From assembly GCF_900107165.1 (NCBI RefSeq), contig NZ_FNOY01000001.1, positions 52,981 to 116,980 of the forward strand: 64,000 nucleotides of DNA. The letters run 5' to 3'. Position 1 is the stretch's first letter. Every line of letters begins with the position of its first letter. Position numbers and translations under genes: made by a program. This DNA comes from Nitrosomonas halophila. GTDB taxonomy: Bacteria; Pseudomonadota; Gammaproteobacteria; Burkholderiales; Nitrosomonadaceae. Shown one piece after another: positions 58,067 to 64,000 of the stretch. The notes below the pieces were generated by a model that ran no database searches, was not told the DNA's origin, and saw only the letters and a list, made by a program, of their open reading frames with translations.

Positions 58067-60421
58067 ATGGCTATCCATCTCGAAGAATATCAAGAGCTTC
58101 TGAATGATTTACCCAGTAAATCTCAGGAAGTATTGCGCGCCGCCTGGAATGAGGCAGCGCGGGTATTTTCTGCACGAGGCCTGGACAATTATCTCAAGGG
58201 AGCCCTGGCGTTGCACAGCTTGGGGCGTGGCGAGGAATTAGTGGTCACTTTTATTCAGGAGATGCCACAAGTCGCGCGTGCCATTGGCGAAGATGTGTTG
58301 CCGGATGTAGTGAATTTCCTGTTATCCATGGCCTCGAAGACTTCTGGCCAGGTACTGACTCTCGTTGTCGGCACGGCCCCACTTGCCGCGGAGAGGCTGG
58401 GTGACGAAGAACTTTTCCGTAATTACCTAAACGTTCTCTCGATCATGCTGGCACAGGCGCCGCGGGGCTTGCGTCCCATGCTCGAGAATCTGGACCAATT
58501 GCTTACCCAGCTTACCCTGGGCGGCCTGCGGCGCTGGGTGCAATGGGGCGCGCAAGCGTACAAAACTGATTTTGAAGGCCAGGCGCGTTTTTTCTCCCTG
58601 CAGAGTCCGGACGCGCTCTCAGTGCTGCAATCCGAGCGCAAGGGTACTTTGTTTGTGGATGTACAAAGACGGCTTAATATCTATTTACGCGCCATGTGGG
58701 GGCGTGATTTCTTTCTTCGCCCCACTGCGGGCGACTATGAAAGCCGAGAAGGCCTCAAACCCTATATCGAGCGTTTTGTGATCCATATCGCCGATGCCTA
58801 TGACGACTACAAGTATTTGGACGAAGCGACCCCTCCCGAGGCTGTGATTCCTGCGCTCGAGATCTATCGTGCGGTTGTCAATCACTGTGCGGCACACCTG
58901 GCCTTCACCAAAGAACCGCTTTCCATGCAAATGCTCAATACGACCCAGATGGCCATCATCGAGGTGATTGAGGATGCCAGAGTCGAAACCCTCGCTTGCC
59001 AGCAATTTCCTGGCATGCGTGCTAACTGGTTGGCGTTCCACCCCGTTGCGGATTACAGTGAGCCGAAGACGGTTGGCGATTTGCTGAATCGACTGGCCAG
59101 GGCGCTGCTGGAGGAAAACAGCAGCGATCCACACCCGTGGGTACAAAAAGGGCTGGAGCTGTTTCGCATGGAGGAAGATTTGTCCAGCAATCAGATCAGC
59201 TGGAACATCGGTATCGAGCTTGCGCATCACTTGGCACAGATAGCCTTGCCAGAATACAGTCCACGTACCGATGGGCTGCGCGCAGTTTACCGAGATGATA
59301 ACCGTACCGTCTGGGAATCAGCTGAATACAGCGAGTTGGAAGCATTGGAGGCGACCTGGGGGCCGAAACAGATCCGGAAAAAGGTCAGCGTGATGGAGAT
59401 GGTGAATGCGCTGGACTGTGAGTTCGCTGGCGATGATGCCCAGGAAATCTGGGTGTTGCCTACCGAGTTTTATCTCGATCAGGAAGGGGTGACCATCAAT
59501 GCTCTGGAAGGCAAGGCGCCTGTTTCCGATCCTCATCATTACCATGAGTGGGATTATCAGATTCAGCTTGAGCGACCCAGCTGGACAACTGTGCTGGAGC
59601 GGCGGCCCAAGTTAGGCGATCTGGAACTGATCGAGAATATTATTGAAGATCATAAACCAGTCATCTCGCGCCTTAAATTTTTGATTGAATCCATGATTCC
59701 CCAGGGTATGCAACGTATACGCCGGGTAGAGGATGGCGACGAGCTGGATATCAACGCTGCCGTGCGGGCGATGCTGGACATACGCATGGGGCAGCAGCCC
59801 GATACCCGCATCATGATGCGTTACAAGCGTAACATGCGGGATCTGGCGGCGATGGTATTGCTGGATATGTCGGAATCATCGAACGACAAAGTACGGGGCC
59901 AGGATTATTCGGTGATGGATCTGACCCGGGCCGCAACTGTGCTTTTATCTGACGCACTGGATCGCATTGGTGATCCCTTTGCCCTGCATGGATTCTGTTC
60001 CGATGGCCGGCATGATGTCCATTATTACCGTTTCAAGGATTTCGGTGAGCCTTACAATGATATGGTTAAGGCGCGGCTTGCAGCCATGCAAGGTTCCTAT
60101 TCCACCCGGATGGGGGCGGCCTTGCGTCACGCTGCTTCGTTTCTGAAACAGCAGCCCAAGAATAAAAGAATCCTGTTTGTCATTACCGATGGTGAGCCCG
60201 CCGACAATGATGTGCGCGATCCGCAATACCTGCGTTTCGATACTAAACGGGCCGTCGAGGAGCTGGCGCGTGAAGGTATCACAACCTATGCCTTGTCGCT
60301 GGATCCTCATGCTGATCAATATGTATCCCGCATTTTTGGTCCCAATAACTTCACCGTGCTGGATCACGTGGAAAAACTGCCCGAGAAGCTGCCAATGCTG
60401 TATATGGGCCTGACGCGCTGA
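58067..60421 (+). CDS. cbbO: RuBisCO activase adaptor CbbO, vWA domain
   Basis: 784 residues. The N-terminal region is helical. The von Willebrand A domain near the C-terminus (about 590-780) has the metal site [11 protein letters not shown] (DxSxS form), Thr in [14 protein letters not shown] and Asp in [11 protein letters not shown]. CbbO binds RuBisCO through this domain and is driven by CbbQ. It ends seven bases before csoS1D. Confidence 0.95.
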   Translation: MAIHLEEYQELLNDLPSKSQEVLRAAWNEAARVFSARGLDNYLKGALALHSLGRGEELVVTFIQEMPQVARAIGEDVLPDVVNFLLSMASKTSGQVLTLVVGTAPLAAERLGDEELFRNYLNVLSIMLAQAPRGLRPMLENLDQLLTQLTLGGLRRWVQWGAQAYKTDFEGQARFFSLQSPDALSVLQSERKGTLFVDVQRRLNIYLRAMWGRDFFLRPTAGDYESREGLKPYIERFVIHIADAYDDYKYLDEATPPEAVIPALEIYRAVVNHCAAHLAFTKEPLSMQMLNTTQMAIIEVIEDARVETLACQQFPGMRANWLAFHPVADYSEPKTVGDLLNRLARALLEENSSDPHPWVQKGLELFRMEEDLSSNQISWNIGIELAHHLAQIALPEYSPRTDGLRAVYRDDNRTVWESAEYSELEALEATWGPKQIRKKVSVMEMVNALDCEFAGDDAQEIWVLPTEFYLDQEGVTINALEGKAPVSDPHHYHEWDYQIQLERPSWTTVLERRPKLGDLELIENIIEDHKPVISRLKFLIESMIPQGMQRIRRVEDGDELDINAAVRAMLDIRMGQQPDTRIMMRYKRNMRDLAAMVLLDMSESSNDKVRGQDYSVMDLTRAATVLLSDALDRIGDPFALHGFCSDGRHDVHYYRFKDFGEPYNDMVKARLAAMQGSYSTRMGAALRHAASFLKQQPKNKRILFVITDGEPADNDVRDPQYLRFDTKRAVEELAREGITTYALSLDPHADQYVSRIFGPNNFTVLDHVEKLPEKLPMLYMGLTR

Positions 60422-60428
60422 AGCATCC

Positions 60429-61058
60429 ATGCATATCACTTTACGCACTTTTGTTTTTATCGACTCCCTGCAGCCCCAGCTGGCGTCGTATCTTGCCACC
60501 TCTTCTCAGGGTTTTCTGCCTATTCCGGGCGATGCCTGCATGTGGATAGAAGTGGCGCCGGGCATGGCAGTCCATCGCCTATCCGATATTGCATTGAAAG
60601 AATCCAACGTGCGGATGGGCGAGCAGGTTGTCGAGCGCTCATTCGGTTCCATGGAGATTCACTACCGTAGTCAGAGCGAAGTCCTTGAGGCTGGCAGCAT
60701 CATACTGCGTGAACTGAATACATCGCTTGAAACCCGCATGCCGTGCAAAATTTCATGGAATGAAATTATTCGGGCCATTACTCCGGACCATGCCACGCTC
60801 ATTAACCGGCAACTGCGCAAAGGCTCCATGATCCTGCCAGGCAAGAGCATGTTTATCCTGGAAGTAGAGCCGGCTGGTTATGCTGTTTATGCCGCCAACG
60901 AGGCAGAAAAGGCCGCCCATGTGACATTGGTGGATCTCAAGCCCTTTGGAAATTTTGGCCGGCTGACCATGATGGGTAATGAAGCCGATGCAGAAGAAGC
61001 TGCTTTTGCCGTCGGACGCGCGATTGAGAATCTCAACCAGAGAGCACGCAAAGATTGA
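60429..61058 (+). CDS. csoS1D: Carboxysome shell protein CsoS1D (tandem BMC, pseudohexamer)
   Basis: 209 residues with two BMC domains (about 1-100 and 105-205). Domain 1 starts [21 protein letters not shown]; domain 2 contains [16 protein letters not shown] and [21 protein letters not shown]. It forms trimers that act as gated pores for larger metabolites such as RuBP. It is the last gene of the cluster with a proven carboxysome role and lies seven bases after cbbO. Confidence 0.93.
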   Translation: MHITLRTFVFIDSLQPQLASYLATSSQGFLPIPGDACMWIEVAPGMAVHRLSDIALKESNVRMGEQVVERSFGSMEIHYRSQSEVLEAGSIILRELNTSLETRMPCKISWNEIIRAITPDHATLINRQLRKGSMILPGKSMFILEVEPAGYAVYAANEAEKAAHVTLVDLKPFGNFGRLTMMGNEADAEEAAFAVGRAIENLNQRARKD

Positions 61059-61152
61059 GGGCGTCATGAACATGCTGCTGTGTTGGATCCCATGATGATT
61101 GGTTTCCTATGATGAAATACGCCGAAGTTTGGCTCTGATAGAGAGATTGCTT

Positions 61153-61977
61153 ATGGAAATTAATTCCATCACCAAAAGATTGCTGTTTAATACCATCCGG
61201 GTGGATACCGTCCTAGAGGACGGCAGCGAGGGTTCTGGCACGGCATTTGTCGTGAACCACGTGCATGCGCGTGGCGCGCATAATTTTATTGTCACGAATC
61301 GCCACTTGGTCGAGAGTGTACGGCGTGGCGGTTTGGTTTTTACGCAGAAGCGCAATGGTCAACCGGCGTTTGGGCAGCGCTTCCAGCTCAATATCGAAGA
61401 TTTTTCACATGCCTGGTTCATGCACCCTGATCCAGAAGTTGATCTTGCCATCATTCCATTACGGCCGCTTGAACAATCCGCGCATGATCAAGGCGTCGAC
61501 TTATATTACCACACGATAGATAGCCGTCTGGCGTTGGATACGCCGGCCCAGCACACACTCGATGCGCTGGAGGAGGTGCTGTTCGTTGGCTACCCGAGCG
61601 GCGTGTGGGATCAGGTCAATCTTATGCCTATCCTGAGACGCGGAACCACCGCGACGCCGATCGCACTCGATTTCGAGGGCAGGCGGGAATTTCTCATTGA
61701 TGCCGCGGTATATCCAGGATCGAGCGGGAGTCCAGTTTTTGTATATCAGTCTGATGCCATGCGGCCGATGCATGCTGCCAGCAAAAAATTTCTGTTTGCC
61801 GGCGTGGTCGCAGCGGTATTTTTCCGGGAAGAAGCCAATCACCTGGTGCCCGTACCGGTACCAGCCAACAATCATAGCATGGTGATGGGTTCGGAAATGA
61901 TAGACCTCGGGCTTGTCATCAAGGCCCGAGCAGTCATTGATCTAATCAACATTTATTTAGGTAAATGGTTGGACTGA
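61153..61977 (+). CDS. Trypsin-like serine protease after csoS1D
   Basis: 274 residues from ATG 61153 (MEINSITKRLLFNTIRVDT); a TTG start at 61099 would add 18 residues. Catalytic triad positions are visible: His in FIVTNRHLVES, Asp in PEVDLAIIPL, Ser in YPGSSGSPVF, with GSGTAFVV before and AGVVAAVFF after. No signal peptide, so it acts in the cytoplasm. It is 94 bases after csoS1D on the same strand. No PDZ domain. The substrate is unknown; processing of carboxysome parts is possible but not shown. Confidence 0.8.
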   Translation: MEINSITKRLLFNTIRVDTVLEDGSEGSGTAFVVNHVHARGAHNFIVTNRHLVESVRRGGLVFTQKRNGQPAFGQRFQLNIEDFSHAWFMHPDPEVDLAIIPLRPLEQSAHDQGVDLYYHTIDSRLALDTPAQHTLDALEEVLFVGYPSGVWDQVNLMPILRRGTTATPIALDFEGRREFLIDAAVYPGSSGSPVFVYQSDAMRPMHAASKKFLFAGVVAAVFFREEANHLVPVPVPANNHSMVMGSEMIDLGLVIKARAVIDLINIYLGKWLD

Positions 61978-62546
61978 CGAGGAATGCTGTGTTGTTACTT
62001 CTATATGTTGGTTGTTTGTTAGCTTGAAAGAGCAGTAAAAATAACGACCATAGCACAAATAAAATAAGCATACGGTATGCTATAAATAATTAAATTTACA
62101 TCAGAATACATAAGAAATAAATGGCTATCAGTTATGTTGCACGAATACGCTTTACTATAACAACCTATCGGTTTGTATTACGTAAACGACCCGTTACTCC
62201 AGATGATATTGTGACCCAGATCATGACTAATATCTGTCTAGCTCAATTTCTGAAGCTAGATAACTTTATAAATATTGATTTTCTCTATAGCTGAAACTTC
62301 TATTGTATTGAATAAGACGTGCAAGATTGCTTATAGATCACTTGATTTTGATTTTTCTGACTTGCTATTTTTAAATTAGGGCTTCTCTAAGACTATTGTG
62401 CAGATTTGTTAGCTTTTACTATTAACTCTTCCTTAGAGTTTGGAATTTTAAAGAATAAACAGTAGGTTTCGCTAGCAATGGTAATTTTTGAATAAAAGCT
62501 TGCGGGAGCTACCCAATCGACAACTAGAATTTGGGAGGGCATTTTC
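61978..62546. other. AT-rich gap before the SulP-type gene
   Basis: About 570 bases, clearly richer in A and T than the cluster before it. A 57-codon frame (62121-62294, MAISYVARIRFTITTYRFV) lacks a ribosome site and is not recognised. The change in composition starts here and continues through the transporter gene, so this may be a transfer boundary. Confidence 0.5.
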
Positions 62547-63875
62547 ATGTCGTCACGCGTAAATAAAAAAGAGCAGTTATCTGAGGATGAGAAAACTCCT
62601 GTTGTTGGTTCAGCGGCATTCCAAGCTAAGTATGCTGGACGAGATATTGCGGCAGGTATTGTTACTGGAACAATGGCTATCCCTTTATCAGTTGGAATAG
62701 CTATCATGTCTGATTATCCTATCAAAATAGGATTGGCAACAGTAGCTTTTGCTACTCTGGTAGGCTGGATATTTTCTTGGTTTAGGCCAGGCAACTATAT
62801 TGGTTGCCCAGGAATTGCTGCTGGTTTGGCACCGATGCTGGCGTTAGGGGTTGCAACTTTCGGTGTCGAGAATATGGCTTTTTGTATATTCCTAACTGCA
62901 ATTATGCAAGCTGTCGTTTGGTATTTTAATTGGCAGCGCTATTTGCTCGTTGCGATACCGGTTTATCTTGTAGAAGGATTACTGGCCGGAGTTGGGTTAA
63001 AGATTTTTCTTAAATTTCTGGAATTTACTTACGAAATTCCAGAAAATTTAGTGTCCGTAGATCAGTTTTGGAATGATGCGAGGATTGAAATGGCCATAAT
63101 TTCTACAGTTAGCATGGCTGGGTTTCTATTTTTGTTCTCAAAATTTAAGGATAAGCAACCCGCGATTCCATATTTTGCAATCATTATTGCTGGAATAATT
63201 GTTTCACAATTCATACATGTACCAATGTTATATGTAGAAGATGTTGAACTGAAACTAATTGCTCCGATTCCTCAAGTAGATAGTTTTATGGTTTTTGTGT
63301 ATATGATTCTATTCTGTGCAGTACTTGCTGTAATCGATGTGATTGAACAAGTAATGAGCAACGCAGCACTAGAGAAAATCGATCCGCTTAAACGTAAGTG
63401 TAATACTAACAATAGCCTACTAGCTATTTGGGTGGCCAATTTAGGCTCAAGCTTTTTCGGTGGAATGACTAACCTTGACGGATTGGCAAAAAGTACTACT
63501 AATCGATTAGCTGGTGCTTACACTAAATTCTCTATAGTATTTATTGGAATGGTTGTTGCTTTTTTTACATTCAATGCTGAATACTTAGAATATTTGCCAA
63601 AATTTGCAATAGCTTGCGTTATGCTACTTTCAGGTTACAAAATGATTGCAGGATTAATTCATGTAACTCATCATGGTCCTTATGCAATGATGTTGGCCAT
63701 AATATGTGGTGCTCTGGTTTGGAAGTTAGGAATTTTTGAAGGGCTATTGATAGCAATGGCTGTGCATGGGCTCATTCATTTCTTGATTTACCTTAATCGT
63801 GAAAAAATGGCGACTAAACAAATAATCAAGCGTTACATTGATAATTTGAGAAAAAATAGCGGTGATGTAAGCTAG
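62547..63875 (+). CDS. SulP-family anion transporter without STAS domain
   Basis: 442 residues, about 11-13 membrane helices. GRDIAAGIVTGTMAIPLSVGIAI resembles the first SulP helices, followed by PGNYIGCPGIAAGLAPML. The region near 290 (NNSLLAIWVANLGSSFFGG) fits helix 10. The cytoplasmic C-terminus is only about 35 residues, so the usual STAS domain is missing. GGGAGG lies before the ATG. Codon use is AT-rich, unlike the genes before. SulP proteins near carboxysome genes take up bicarbonate in other autotrophs; sulfate is the alternative substrate. Confidence 0.8.
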   Translation: MSSRVNKKEQLSEDEKTPVVGSAAFQAKYAGRDIAAGIVTGTMAIPLSVGIAIMSDYPIKIGLATVAFATLVGWIFSWFRPGNYIGCPGIAAGLAPMLALGVATFGVENMAFCIFLTAIMQAVVWYFNWQRYLLVAIPVYLVEGLLAGVGLKIFLKFLEFTYEIPENLVSVDQFWNDARIEMAIISTVSMAGFLFLFSKFKDKQPAIPYFAIIIAGIIVSQFIHVPMLYVEDVELKLIAPIPQVDSFMVFVYMILFCAVLAVIDVIEQVMSNAALEKIDPLKRKCNTNNSLLAIWVANLGSSFFGGMTNLDGLAKSTTNRLAGAYTKFSIVFIGMVVAFFTFNAEYLEYLPKFAIACVMLLSGYKMIAGLIHVTHHGPYAMMLAIICGALVWKLGIFEGLLIAMAVHGLIHFLIYLNREKMATKQIIKRYIDNLRKNSGDVS

Positions 63876-63933
63876 CACTACACGGTTAAAGTTAAACCGA
63901 TTTCATTTATTAGTCCGAAGTAAGGTTAAAACC

Positions 63934-63950
63934 ACCGCCTTTAAGGCGGT
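63934..63950. repeat. Perfect 7-bp hairpin near the window end
   Basis: ACCGCCT and AGGCGGT with a TTA loop. Without a T-run directly after it. It could be a terminator for the SulP-type gene or a subterminal hairpin of an IS200/IS605-type element that continues past the edge. Confidence 0.4.
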
Positions 63951-64000
63951 AAGATTTATCTTTTAAAATTTTGGACGTACCATGATGCTAAAAGTAGGGG

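Overview
The window reads as chromosome of a chemolithoautotrophic betaproteobacterium close to Nitrosomonas, most likely a N. eutropha-type ammonia oxidiser (inference from gene content; no search was run). The pointers are a complete form IA RuBisCO/alpha-carboxysome cluster under a CbbR regulator, the recA-recX-alaS order, two small class I cytochromes c, a proton-pumping pyrophosphatase beside a PPi-dependent phosphofructokinase, and an HvfA/HvfB-like copper-binding peptide system.

Layout. 1-700: start of an MNIO enzyme gene (cut by the window edge) and its EGKCG-repeat precursor, minus strand. 1.1-6.6 kb: M17 aminopeptidase, two small-family membrane proteins, a family II pyrophosphatase gene broken in a run of nine C, and rpoH behind a perfect CIRCE operator. 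6.7-12.3 kb: a short inverted-repeat element (MITE), a PAP2-like membrane protein whose stop codon lies in that element, and a minus-strand operon of a ZnuD-type TonB receptor with two related exported proteins, preceded by an 18-bp palindrome that looks like a Zur box. 12.7-18.2 kb: HD-GYP protein, flavodoxin-like reductase, a coupled pair of GTPases and a second MITE copy in inverted orientation. 18.2-26.4 kb: Uup, two cytochromes c, the minus-strand run aat-bpt-pyrD-rnfB-like-nth-DUF1841, and an outer-membrane barrel gene behind a class II Crp/Fnr-type promoter. 27-31.4 kb: hppA, pfp and adk (adk appears to start on AUU). 31.6-38.5 kb: recA-recX-alaS, a Tat-type intradiol dioxygenase, trxB and an Smr protein. 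38.5-45.6 kb: a TPR protein and a type I secretion-like operon whose ABC ATPase has lost most catalytic motifs.

46.2-61.1 kb is the carboxysome supercluster: cbbR divergent from cbbL-cbbS-csoS2-csoSCA-csoS4A-csoS4B-csoS1 (three copies)-ferritin-like-acRAF-mcdA-mcdB-cbbQ-small ORF-cbbO-csoS1D, followed by a trypsin-like protease. The genes work as one CO2-fixation organelle: RuBisCO and carbonic anhydrase cargo, CsoS2 scaffold (with a -1 frameshift signal that would make a short form), hexamer, pentamer and pseudohexamer shell proteins, RuBisCO folding and activation factors, and a ParA-type positioning pair. After an AT-rich gap, an AT-rich gene for a STAS-less SulP-type anion transporter follows; its place suggests bicarbonate uptake, unproven.

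No tRNA, rRNA or CRISPR array was seen.
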